Shown here: one piece after another, positions 43,982 through 54,407 of the stretch
Layout of the letters: the number at the start of each line of letters is the position of its first letter
How positions within the stretch are numbered: the first letter of the stretch is position 1
Assembly (NCBI GenBank): GCA_035578905.1
Contig: JAQJVL010000542.1
Span: 248,001-312,000 of the forward strand
From: Stictocephala bisonia
Lineage: Eukaryota > Arthropoda > Insecta > Hemiptera > Membracidae
DNA length: 64,000 nucleotides
Direction: 5' to 3'
Notes under the pieces: model-generated
The model's input: only the letters and a program-made list of their open reading frames with translations
Databases searched by the model: none
What the model was told of the DNA's origin: nothing
Position numbers and translations under genes: made by a program

Positions 43982-44300
43982 GATCAAAAATAATTTAAAA
44001 TGTATTTGGAATTTACAAGGAGGTTAAGCCCACACTCAAAAGTGTTACGTTGTTGTTGGCAGGGCATTTGTAAAACTGTAGTCATACCAAGGTTAGAAGC
44101 GACAATTGAAGCTGCTCTCTCATTAAGTGTATCCAACGAGTCAAAATGGTAAGCTTTCTTGAGCTCTCGGTCACAGAAAAGAAGACTCCAGTGGGAGCCG
44201 CTACAAGCAGTAGATATATCCAGAGAATCATTTATGCAACTAAAAATGTATTTACATTCATCTGATTTTAAAAATGTAATATAGCCATTTATTTTGGGAA
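43982..44300 (-). pseudogene. Ulp1/C48-type cysteine protease-like module
   Basis: The minus strand from about 44307 is open for about 88 codons. It contains CSGSHWSLLFCDRE (catalytic His-Trp), AYHFDSLDTLNERAA (catalytic Asp) and MPCQQQRNTFECGLNLLVNS (oxyanion Gln and catalytic Cys). The order and spacing match the core of Ulp1/SENP-like SUMO or NEDD8 proteases. A TGA follows at 43984, after which SEKPTIIGNQRVVSTKTS continues the reading toward the SGNH frame at 43858. No ATG begins this piece; the N-terminus is lost. All three triad residues are present. Confidence 0.6.
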
Positions 44301-44309
44301 TTCCAACCT

Positions 44310-44840
44310 AAAAAGACTCAGAACAATTAAAAAAAAGTGAAATCAAGCTAATTACAGCAACTTCCTTGATTTCAGCTGAATTTTATGGTTTATTTTTTAA
44401 ATCTTTGCATAACCGTTAATTTTTTATGAATCATCCTTTTGAACTGCATTTCTTCTTTGTTTGGCCAGCATTTTCAAATATGCTATAGTATATATCAATC
44501 TATGCTTACACTTAAAATTATCTACTGACTCTTTATGGTCCGTCCCCCATTGAGGTAATAAGACAGCAAGAATATTAAACAATTGGTTTTTAGCTTCCAA
44601 TTTAATTTGTGAAGTTTTAATTCTCTACTGTTAATAATAAAAATATCAAGCCATCTCCGTCTTTTTACTAACCTTGTGTATCCGCAGCATTGCCTGCCTT
44701 GACAGTCAGTCTAGGAAAGCCACTGAGCATCAACGAGTTAACAGTAACATTTAAAAACACCAAGTAAACAAATACACAGTTTTGTTGTTGTGGTGGTGGT
44801 ATGCTTTTATTATTGTTTAACAAAATATAAATTTTTAAAC
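44310..44840. other. No recognised gene
   Basis: AT-rich. TTGTTGTTGTGGTGGTGGTA at about 44783 recurs at about 48852, the start of the duplication described below. Confidence 0.35.
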
Positions 44841-45540
44841 AATCATAATCAGAATCATCTTTATTGCCATCAGAATACAATAAGTACATTGTATTATTGA
44901 CAACGTCAAAGTCATGGTTATAATACCAGGTCAAAAATTTTAAAATACTAAAAACTAACAATGACTATACTTATCTCATAACAATGATTAATCAAAATTA
45001 CATTTTAATTGAAGTACAGAATTAAGTTTTTACAACATAGGGTAGTAAACTACAGCTAGTACCTAAATTTATGAAAGCAGGTGATGACTGTAGAAAAACA
45101 TTTAACAGTAATTACATTGAGGAAAAACTACAATTGAATGTTTTCAGTTGAAAAAAATTCCTCAATTGAATAAAAAAGATTATTTAGAAGCCAATTATAG
45201 AATTTTCTTTTGAAAATTTCACAAGGGTATTTATTTATTGTCAAGTGGAGAAAGTTATATACTTTTAACGCTACAATAGTATGACTGTTTTGTGTTTTGC
45301 TGAGTCTATGATAATCTATCATGGTAGTATTTCTATTTCTTGTGCTATAGTTATGCTGGTTGGGTTTTTTAATAAATTCTGATTGTTAAATAAATAAGTG
45401 ATGAGGTCATATATGTATAAGTGTATTACTGTTTGTATCCCTGATGCAATAAAAAGTGGTTTACAGTGACCAAAGAAGTTTGAGTCAGTTAAGATCCTTA
45501 CAGCTATATATACAATATTGAAGATGCTGTAAATAATACA
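44840..45540 (-). pseudogene. LINE 3' end (C-terminal region)
   Basis: The minus strand has a GIQTVIHLYIYDLITYLFNN-like block and then, after a frameshift, MIDYHRLSKTQNSHTIVALK and YNWLLNNLFYSIEEFFS (45322-45128). This is the usual end of CR1/Jockey-like ORF2. The tail shows ATGATTCTGATTATGATTG, a short-repeat tail. It interrupts the duplicated segment shared with 48850-49640. Confidence 0.7.
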
Positions 45541-46110
45541 TAACTCAATTTTATAAATAATTTTATTATCACAGGATCATATTAGTAGGACTAATACAAA
45601 CAGGATTTTTAACACAAAAGAGTATATTTTACAGAATGTGAGAAAATTAATTGATGACAAACATTTTAAATGTGTATATTGCTGAATTACAACAAATTAA
45701 AACTAAAACTGAATATTCTTGTAAATTACATTTATAATTAGACATACAACAGTAAAATTTTGAAATTATTTTTATTACTTTTCTGTTTTTTTTATGATTC
45801 ATTAAGTTCCTGCATGGACAATTTTTTTTAATTTCAAACAATAACCCCACCAGATTCGCTTATTTTACATTACAAGTTACATATACAACAACAGTTTGAT
45901 GACGTTAAGAATAGGAGTCAATAACAAGTTAGGAAAGTTATCTTTAGTTATGTACGAATGATTTTCATTATCACCCAATATAATTATTGCAGGCTGAGTG
46001 AAAATTGGGTCACATCAGTTTTAATTTAACCATACAAAATCAACATCAGAATTAAGGTTACTTACAACAGGAAAGGTTGGTAAACACATTCTCTTGCTAT
46101 TTCAAGCTCT
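45540..46110 (+). repeat. Duplicated segment, copy 1 (partner about 49000-49600)
   Basis: Landmarks shared in order: AATAATACATAA, TTTAACACAAA, GCTGAATTACA, GATTCATTAAGTT.CTGCATG, GGGTCACATCAGTT, GGAAA.GTTGGTAAACA and GGCAGCAGCAGA-like. Similarity is roughly 75-80 percent. Confidence 0.65.
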
Positions 46111-46313
46111 AGATATCGGAGAGTGACAGCAGCAGAACATTGTTAACAAATATTATGAGTAATTACGTTAACCACCGTATGGCAGCCTAGCCTGTCATGG
46201 CAAGGATGGCGGAACTGTTAGCTTTTGCACTAGGAGGCTCTATAGACCCACTGAGGTCATCCATGATACACGGGTCAGTGGTTCTCACTCAGTCCAATGA
46301 TGTATTTTGTTAC

Positions 46314-46412
46314 AGAAGGGCTGTACACCAGGAACATCCTTTGGCCGATTCTAATAAGTGCTATTGTGATGAAAAAGGAATGGCTAACTGCACCAAGATG
46401 TTATGTCCTTGA
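46314..46412 (+). CDS. Candidate terminal exon with a pacifastin-like half domain
   Basis: Acceptor TTTTGTTACAG, then a frame ending at TGA 46410-46412 that reads RAVHQEHPLADSNKCYCDEK and GMANCTKMLCP. The spacing NxCxCxxxGxxxCTxxxCP is that of the C-terminal half of pacifastin-type serine-protease inhibitor domains. The usual Cys before N is Ser here, and the first Cys is not in this exon. If the reading continues upstream without an intron (46197-46412), a Cys is available at YRRAV minus one. AATAAA lies at about 46491. Possible host exon. Confidence 0.4.
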   Translation, partial: RRAVHQEHPLADSNKCYCDEKGMANCTKMLCP

Positions 46413-46611
46413 GAAGGTTAAGAACTTTTTTTATTTTAAAATACCTAAAAAGAGCCTCAAAAGAGAATATGTTCAAACATTGTTGCTAAATAAATTTATT
46501 CTGCATTAAGTTTGTTGTAATCATTGTTATCTACCTTCCAACATATTTCTGATTGTGTTCTTGTAAAAAACGTTTTGTTGTTCATCAAGTACTGTAAATA
46601 GTATTGTTAAG

Positions 46612-46870
46612 ATTTTTTTTTTTTTTTGTTAATTAAATATATTTTTTTTAAGGAGAGGCCGGTCTCCTCCTTAACCTTACTCTGCCCATTCCTCATAGAG
46701 TATTGATCTGTGCGAGGAACTTAATCAGACAGAGTAAGGGGGCGAACCAGTACAGTACAAGGTGAATATTACTGATAAATCTTCCAGTCTAGGCCGGATT
46801 CGAACCAGCGCTATCTCTAACCCGAGCTCAAAGTCCTGACGCCTTAGACCACTCGGCCACCGGCTCGCCC
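46612..46870 (-). mobile_element. tRNA-derived SINE, family 1
   Basis: On the minus strand from 46870 the tRNA-like head has A box TGGCCGAGTGG (46859-46849) and B box GGTTCGAATCC (46806-46796), resembling a tRNA with a long variable arm (Leu/Ser type). It is followed by an unrelated body and an A-rich tail (T run at 46613-46627). It is a SINE, not a tRNA gene, because the acceptor stem is not closed and the body continues. Confidence 0.85.
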
Positions 46871-47706
46871 ATGCTTAAGTAAATACAGTGAATTTAAATT
46901 GATTTTAAGCAATATAAAATCAATGCAGGTACTTACATATACAACAGTAATGTATCATAAGTACACATTTCATATGGATCGCAACTTGACCAAGTAATTA
47001 ATTGTATGACCTCTAAACGCCAAGAAAACATTGTTTCAGGAAATTAATAAGAATTTTTTTCTGTACAAATCGTGTAATTTACAAAATTTCGAATGGATCC
47101 ATGAAGATGTACTGAACCTATGATCTGTAGCAGGAGAGAGAATTGATGCTCCTAGGATCCTCTTCGCTATATCAGCAAAGGCGCACATTCTTCTTAATCC
47201 CCTGTACTAAGAAAAAGGCCAATTTGAAAGGTAGAAGAAAATTTCCTCCTACAAATAGAAGGAACTAAATTTCCCCCTTACAGTTATTAGCACAGTGCAA
47301 CCAACATCCCTTTCAAATTTGAAATTTAAAAACTTGTAAAAAAATGTGAAATAGACCTTGTCTAAAAATGTTAATTTTTTTAACATTTTAATGCTAAAAA
47401 GTTGATGGAAGAGCCCATATAGTATGAGTGCGATATCCTTTTTAATTGTTATAGGTTGGTTTTACTCTATCGAATTTGTATATACTAGTATTAAAAGGAA
47501 TTGTCAAACAATTGTTATATCAGATGTAAGATCTCTTTTGGTATTACCAGTCGGAATGTTTTTCTGTTTCAGGAATTTAATTCTGTAAATTCCCTCTAGT
47601 TTATGTAGACAATTCATGTATTTTAACATTAACTATTTAATAAAACTATATAAACTTTCTGAACAAACGTTTTATTATAAGTTCAGTTAGTATTAAATAA
47701 CTCAAA
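46871..47706. other. No recognised gene
   Basis: AT-rich. A weak acceptor followed by a nine-codon frame at about 47572 (TTTCTGTTTCAG, then EFNSVNSL and stop), with AATAAA at 47639, was considered as a terminal exon but is too short to support. Confidence 0.3.
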
Positions 47707-47847
47707 ATCTAAGAATTTTTATAAATTCCTACTTTTTAGGAATCTTCCCCGACCAAAGAAATATTTTTTGACATTTATAGCCATTAGATTGCTTAATATT
47801 TTATATTAATATATAAAAACAACACTTAGCAATCTTTTGTGATGTTT

Positions 47848-47890
47848 AATAAGATCGATTTCGGTCTCGTAAGACCATCTTAAGTTGTAC
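47848..47890 (-). ncRNA. Degenerate hammerhead-like motif, left arm of the foldback
   Basis: Inverted copy of the 48188 motif. Stem II, GAA and ATCGAT are kept, but the core box reads CTTAAGA, with the invariant G5 replaced by T. It should be inactive. Confidence 0.55.
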
Positions 47891-48182
47891 AGATATAAGG
47901 TTATAAAAATACTTAATTGTAGAATAATTAATTCACAAAACTAGATGCTATTGAAAAACTTTACATATACAAAAACACAAAAGAAAATCCATTATTATTA
48001 CTCAATGACCGAATAAAATTTCACTCAAATATTATGTTTGATTCTATCATGAAGATGCAAAATTTTGAAATTTAACAAGATCTACTACAACTTATCCATC
48101 TACATTTTTATATAAATTTTTATGTATCAGCAGTTGAATTAATTTTATTCTACAGTTTAGTATTATTATAACCTTATATCTG

Positions 48183-48223
48183 TACTACTGAAGATGGTCT
48201 TAAGAGACCGAAATCGATCTTAT
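48183..48223 (+). ncRNA. Hammerhead-like motif, right arm of the foldback
   Basis: CTGAAGA (48188-48194), extra T, stem II GGTCT/AGACC (48196-48200 with 48205-48209), GAA (48210-48212), palindromic stem III ATCGAT (48213-48218), cleavage base C48219. Stem I is poorly paired, so activity is doubtful. Confidence 0.6.
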
Positions 48224-48469
48224 TAAACATCACAAAAGATTGCTAAGTATTTTCTTTATATATATATAATATCAAGCAATATAATGGCTATAAATGCTAA
48301 ACAATATTTCTTTGGCCGGGGAAGATTCCAAAAAAGTGGGAATTTATTAAAATTCTTAGATATATTCCCAGCAATAATCCCACTTTATAAGTTCCCTCCC
48401 AGTGGGAATATTCTCAGCAGACATCACTACCTAGTAAACAAGTACACAGTTTTGTTGGTCTTACATATG

Positions 48470-48850
48470 AGACGCCGACACAACGTTGTTGGTATTTTAA
48501 GGCGAATATGAATAATTATTTGAGTAGGATGAGTGTGGATGAGTGTAGTCTGGTTACTAACTGAGTTCAACTGTTCCTCAGATAGGGCAATTTATTAATA
48601 GCCCAACAGCCAGGGCGACTAAGGGACCTACAACTTTACGTGGAATCCGAACCACGTAGTGCTGGTCTGATTTTCAGCTAATTGACAAGCCTGATACTCA
48701 GTTATCTTCCCCACACAACATCCGCACTATGACTACCACCCAACATGGACACCCCAGACTTCTCTAGTAGTGTCCACGCCGATAGCAACCACTGAGCTTA
48801 CGCCATGTCGGTATTAAGAGGACCGAGCATGGTCCCTTAATACCGGCATG
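48470..48850 (-). mobile_element. Possible tRNA-like SINE, family 2
   Basis: The minus strand shows GGCGTAAGCTCAGTGGTTGC (A-box-like, about 48807-48788) and GTGGTTCGGATTCCACGTA (B-box-like, about 48656-48638), unusually far apart, with ACGTGG/CCACGT pairing around the B box. At the head, TGCCGGTATTAAGGGACCA pairs with TGGTCC...TTAATACCG as a hairpin (48803-48850). The 3' part, TATTCGCC...GGCGTCTTA-like, recurs at 55070-55145. Confidence 0.5.
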
Positions 48851-49640
48851 TTTTTGTGGTGGTATGCTTTTATTACTGTTTAATAATTTCATGTTTAGGC
48901 CTCCGGATTACTGAATTAACAGTATATAGTAGTTTAATAATTACGTGTGTTCAACAAAATATAAAAATTTAAATAAAATCGGAGATACTGCAAATGTAAT
49001 ACATAATGATGTAGTAATGAAATAATTTGTTTTTTATAGGGTAATATTAGCAGTAGTAATAAAAACAAAATGTTTAACACAAACAACAATTATATATTTG
49101 GTATAATCTAAGAAAAATTAAGTAATGAAAATTTTTAAAATGTACACAATGCTGAATTACAGCAATTTATAATTGTAATTGTATATTTTCATAAACTAAC
49201 TATATAATAAGATATGCGACAGAAAAAGTTCTAAGAAATTGTTATTAGGGTACTTTTTTAATTGATTCATTAAGTTTCTGCATGTAGATTTTTTGTAATT
49301 TTAAATAATAACCATGCCATATTATTTTATTTACTTACTTATACCACAACATTTTGAAGACATTGGGAATATGAATCAATAAATAAGTTATTAAAGACTT
49401 AAGCATGCCTGTACACATGATTTTCAACACAGACAGATCTAATCAATTTAAGCCGAAAAAAAACTGGGTCACATCAGTTATAATGAGACCATATAAAATC
49501 AACCTCAGAATTAAAGGGTAACTTAAAACAGGAAAAGTTGGTAAACATATTCCCTTGCTATCTCAAGCTCAAGAATGTCAGTGAGTGGCAGCAGCAGAGT
49601 AATGTATTTCAGAGTAGTTCCAACGTTAACCATCTCAGAC
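48851..49640 (+). repeat. Duplicated segment, copy 2 (partner 44780-46110)
   Basis: Matches 44780-44840 and 45540-46110 in order, without the LINE. The match ends near GGCAGCAGCAGAG at about 49593, before the region equivalent to the candidate pacifastin-like exon. Confidence 0.65.
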
Positions 49641-50120
49641 ACGAATGACACCAAATACAAGTGAACAGTGTTGACCTATGTGCAACAAATAATTCCCAAA
49701 ATTTCCCTAGAGAAACTACCTATTCCTGTGTAGAATATTTTAAATTAGAAATAATACATATAAGCTTATATATTACTAAACTTATTAATAAACAAATCCG
49801 TAAATATGTAAAACTATAAAAAGTGACAAAATATATTAAAATATTTGCAATGACATTTTAGTAAAAGGTGCTAGCATGGGTCTCGGCATACTTGCAAATC
49901 CACGAGTAAATACTTTTCCTTGTGAGTAAATACTTTTTTTATTCGCCTCATTTCAAAGCAAATACTTTATTTACAAGTAATTACTATGAGTATTTACCTT
50001 TTTCTTGTTTTATTTACGTACTCGCAAGTATTTCCTTGTCAGACAGAAAGTAAAAGCTTTTACTCGTTTTTATTCACTTCACTCAATACATGCACATAAA
50101 ATAGTGTCACTATAAATGAA
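49641..50120. other. No gene; repeated GAGTAAATACTTTT motifs
   Basis: GAGTAAATACTTTT occurs twice at 49903-49937, with inverted relatives (GAGTATTTACC at about 49989, AAGTATTTCC at about 50024). Possibly the end of a small DNA transposon; boundaries not found. Confidence 0.35.
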
Positions 50121-51488
50121 AATACAATCATCAGTGATGTACATAAACTACTTTGTTTTTCAATTAACTAACTAGTTTTATAATATTGGTCAGAGAAAAT
50201 TTCTTGTAATGAATAATATGACTTATCAATTAATAAATTTTAAGTTTCTTTCTAAATGTATAATTATCATTTTCTTTTATAGTATTTAAAATACAGTTCA
50301 GAAACTTTATGCCCATATATGTAGTCTTTTTTTATACAATTCTAAATTATGTATTGGCAGGGTATAATTATATTTCCCCTCTAGTATTATATTTGTGAAA
50401 AATCACAATTTTGACTACACTTTAAAATGTTTGCACCTAATGTACATAACACATTCCAGCATATATAAACTGTAGACTGTTAATATTCTTAATTCTTTAA
50501 AGTGTTGTTTGACTGATTCATTTAACTTTTTCCCCAAAATTATTCTTATTCCTTTTTTGGTAATATTAATATTCTGTTTAAGTTAAAAGAAGAAGTTCCC
50601 ACATATACTGAAATTCCATCAGCTATATGAGACTGTATATGTGCAAGAAAAATAACTTTTAGAGCATTGCAAAACGAGGACATTCTTTTTAAAGCAAAGA
50701 GGCCAGAATTTAATTTATTCACAAAATGATCAATGTGAGTTTCCCAACTGAGAGAACTGTCGATATAAAGGCCTAAGAATTGGGTGACAATATTTTGATT
50801 GATTTGAGAAGGGCCTATGTTGATATTATGTGATCATTTAGAATTGTTCTATTTTGATGAGGGTTTGTTTTTTTAAATTTAAGAACAAATTGTTCCTATT
50901 AAAATAATCATGTAATTTTAAAAGTTGTAAGTATAAAACCATTTCTAAGTAATTTTTTGTTTTTTGCGGATACTAAAAGACTAGAATCATCAGCATATAA
51001 AAATAATAGGCTTTTTGAGTCGTTGAATTTACTAGAGCAAATTAGGCATACCTTTTAAGTAGAAGTGAATAGCAAAGGCCCAAGAATAGATCAATCTTTA
51101 TGAACTCCTTTTATATCTAATGAATCCAATGTTTCTATCAAAATATTGTGTGAAATGCTGTCAAAATTTTTAGGGAAGTCCATAAAAAATCCAGATACTA
51201 TTTCTTTATTATCAGTGCTTTCTATTACTGATTCTACAAAGCTGACAAGGGCAGCAATCACAGATTTGCCTTTCAAAAAACCGTGCTGTTCTTTATCAAA
51301 AAAACCAGAATTGTAAAGCCTAATATACATTGCTTTCTTAAACCCTTTTGAAATAGATGGCAATACTGATACTGGATGATAGCTTCCTATATCATGTAAG
51401 TTGCCATTTTTTGAAATTGGAATTATTTTTGAAATTTTTAATTTTGAAGGATAAAAATGCCAGAAGTAAATGAGAATTTATTAGATGA

Positions 51489-51682
51489 GTTAATGGTTTA
51501 GTTAATGAAGATTTTGTACATTTTATTAACCTTAGGGGAACTTCATCATATCCACTAGATGACTTATTCTTAAATGAATTAATTAGTTAATGGTTTAGTT
51601 AATGAAGATTTTGTACATTTTATTAACCTTAGGTGAACTTCATCATATCCACTAGATGACTTGATTCTTAAATGAATTAATT
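51489..51682. repeat. 97-bp tandem duplication inside the LINE
   Basis: 51489-51585 and 51586-51682 are nearly identical (GTTAATGGTTTAGTTAATGA and onward). 97 is not a multiple of three, so the duplication adds a frameshift. Confidence 0.95.
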
Positions 51683-52752
51683 ATCTCTCTTAATTCTTAT
51701 TCATTAATTGGGGGCATCTAAAGCAAGGTTTGTGTTGCAGTTAAAATCCACACCCAAATGACTTACAGTATTGTGTGTTAAATAAGGTGTATGTTTCCCT
51801 ACAATTTCATCAACTATATTAACAAAATAATTATTTAACATATCGCTTACTACTTCAGGATTGGAAATTGTATCACCATTCACAGTCAGTGTAATATTAT
51901 CTTTAATTTGTTGATTATTTTTATCCGTTTCTTTGTTTATTATATGCCATATCGTTTTACTCACTTATCAGAATTAACTATCTTATTGTTTAAGAATGAT
52001 ATTTTTATTTGAATCAACTTATATCTGTGTTGTTTTTTCTTGTCTTTTAGTATTTTCCCAAGAAACTTATCTTTTGTATTTCCAACTATTTCAGTTAATT
52101 CAGTGATTTCTTTTTTTTCATCTTTTAACTGGAATGTTATCCAGTCATTTTTTAACAGTCTTTTTTCTTAAAGAACAAGGAAACGATTGGTTAAAATAAA
52201 AGATGTTTTCAAAAGTGTTACACTTTTCACTGACAGGAGCTTGATAGGCTGAATTCCAATCCTCCTTTTTAAGTATAGCTTTAAAAGTTTTCATGTTGGT
52301 CAGAGAGAATTTTCTACACAAGTATCGCAAATTATTATTAGCATTATGATTTGCATTTAATAACTGGCCATCATGGTTTGACAAAGCTGTTACTAAGCCA
52401 GTTGTTTTGATATTATCCATATTCATATTTGTAAAAAAATTTTCTAAACATGTTTCTGATGAGTCAGTTACTCTTGTGAGAAAATTATCAAGATACTACA
52501 TACCATGAGATGCCAAAATTGTTTTAAGGTTTCTACTCTCTATTGAATTTCCTAAAATATTTATATTAAAATCCCCAGCTAATATTACATCCTTTTTATT
52601 TGTACCACGATATCTATTAGTTGATTTAAAAATTCCTTATTATCTAGATTAGGTGTTCTATATACTCCTGCCAATATTATGTTTCTCTTTATACAATTAA
52701 ATGTAGCTGAACAACACTCAAACATTGTATCTTTACAAAGATCATCTACAGT

Positions 52753-52933
52753 ATCCAGTACAAGCCTTCTTCCCTTCAAGCTCTCCTGTGACAGAATCAG
52801 AACCCCCCACCTGGGGTGGTTGTACGCGAATATTCAGAAGTATTTTTGTAATTATTAAGATTAAATGTTCCTAGCTCTTTTTTTCATGTTATGTTTTGTA
52901 ATGATAGTTATATATGGATTTATTTCTGATAGA
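52753..52933. repeat. 181-bp direct repeat, copy 1 (LINE endonuclease part)
   Basis: Appears identical to 53383-53563 (offset 630). It lies in the endonuclease region of the minus LINE, from ATCCAGTACAAGCC to TTTCTGATAGA. Confidence 0.95.
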
Positions 52934-53382
52934 ATTATTTCAAGAGGCTCAATTCGTGAGATAAGATTTGGTATATTTTGGTGAAATATTTTTATTGGTT
53001 CTGATTTGTTTTGATATTTAAAATTGTTTATTTTATTTGTTACTGTAAAAATTGCAGATTTATTTAATTTGGTTCTATTGGTTTCCTTAAAAGAGAGTTT
53101 AAAGGAGACACAGCAGGCACAGATGGAACACTTGTAGAAACACTATAAGTATCGTTTTAATGTACAAAGTTATGGGTCCTAGTCTCTCTTGGCACCTCAC
53201 AGTATGCAGAGCCTTGCTTGGTTGGTTGGTGGTTTAGCAAGAGGTGGGAAGTCACATAAACATTCACAATGCAATACAATACAATTAACATTCACATAAA
53301 ACAAAAGTAACAGCAAAACAATCAACAGTCAAGTTAAGAATCAAGAATATTTTATTGTCGTCCAACAATCGATGTATTGACA

Positions 53383-53563
53383 ATCCAGTACAAGCCTTCT
53401 TCCCTTCAAGCTCTCCTGTGACAGAATCAGAACCCCCCACCTGGGGTGGTTGTACGCGAATATTCAGAAGTATTTTTGTAATTATTAAGATTAAATGTTC
53501 CTAGCTCTTTTTTTCATGTTATGTTTTGTAATGATAGTTATATATGGATTTATTTCTGATAGA
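53383..53563. repeat. 181-bp direct repeat, copy 2
   Basis: Identical by eye to 52753-52933, but flanked by LINE 3'-end sequence on the left and a different LINE on the right. Confidence 0.95.
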
Positions 53564-54340
53564 TCCATTATAATACAAATACATAATACATTATAAAACA
53601 TTATAATACAGTATTTATAAATTAAACGTATAGTGCTGTACTGCTGTATGAACAGAAGTCAATATTATAAAGGCTAGGATTATATTAAATTAATATACAC
53701 TACGAAAAAAGAAAAACATTGAAAATACAGGTCATTAAATATAATATTAAGATACACATAAACAATAAGGTAGCACAGTCCAGTAGAATGTTTCGAAATG
53801 TTAAACTAGTGTTCACCTGATCAATATTGTATAAGGCTTCCTCTTTTAACCGCTTATAGATTAGATTTATAAAATGCTTACATGAAGCATTCTGGCAGTC
53901 AAAGGCAACTTATTAAAAAGTTTCAAACTAACATACACATTTATTATGTCTTATGTGTTTTAGTAAGCCTAGCATATACAATATCTAACAGTCCATTATT
54001 TTTAGAGTTATACCTGTAGGTAGAGCTTCTCAAGTTAAATTGATTAAATTTTTCTCTTACATTCATTAAGCTCTGTAGATTAAAAATAGAGGGCCAAGTG
54101 AGTATTCCATGTTCAATAAAAATTTACTTACATGAATCAGTATTATTCATAGTAATCGTGGTGTGCAAAGCTTTCTTCTGGCAAAGGAAAACATCCTTAG
54201 CACCACTGGAGTTACCAGCACAGAGAAAAGCACCATACAAAATATGGGAATGAAAGAGTGTAAAATACACTTTTTTTAGCCTGGAAAAATCATTGAATGT
54301 TAGCCTGGAAAAATGTTTATATGTTATAGCAAACATTTAA
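53564..54340 (-). pseudogene. LINE RT C-terminal region (second element)
   Basis: Minus strand: YKHFSRLTFNDFSRLKKVYF, LFHSHILYGAFLCAGNSSG, then FIEHGILTWPSIFNLQSLMN and FNQFNLRSSTYRYNSKNN, the end of a CR1/Jockey-like ORF2. The element's 3' tail probably lies at 53330-53380 (TCTTGATTCTTAACTTGAC-like), on the far side of the 181-bp repeat. Confidence 0.7.
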
Positions 54341-54407
54341 ATATGTTACAAAAATAAAGTTTAATTTTTGCAGCAGAGGAAATTTGTATCTTAAATAAAA
54401 ATGACAT

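Larger units (their letters stand above)
47707..48361. mobile_element. Foldback element with hammerhead motifs in both arms
   Basis: About 220-bp inverted arms (47707-47931 and 48145-48361), about 85-90 percent similar, with a spacer of about 213 bases. Each arm carries GATCGATTTCGGTCTC and ACCATCTT in inverted positions. The spacer is AT-rich with no frame. The structure resembles the inverted terminal units of PLEs. Confidence 0.75.
50120..53110 (-). pseudogene. Decayed LINE (endonuclease, RT, C-terminus)
   Basis: Minus strand, in order: endonuclease start IKIFHQNIPNLISRIEPLEI (about 53010), GVLILSQESLKGRRLVLDTV (52800), AGVYRTPNLDNKEFL (52660), linker with CRKFSLTNMKTFKAILKKED (52300), RT with SISKGFKKAMYIRL (51360), DKEQHGFLKGKSVIAALVSF, GFFMDFPKNFDSISHNILIE (51170). 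A YIDSSLSWETHIDHFVNKL block follows at 50750, with the C-terminal part to about 50130. The YADD region is poorly preserved. Many frameshifts. Local tandem duplications lie inside (51489-51682). Confidence 0.82.

Noticed and set aside
46785..46870. Functional tRNA gene (Leu/Ser-like, minus strand)
   Set aside because: A and B boxes are present, but it continues into a non-tRNA body and poly(A)-like tail, as in a SINE; the acceptor stem is not closed.
47572..47600. Terminal host exon with acceptor TTTCTGTTTCAG and nine codons
   Set aside because: Too short, no partner exon in frame, and no conservation evidence.
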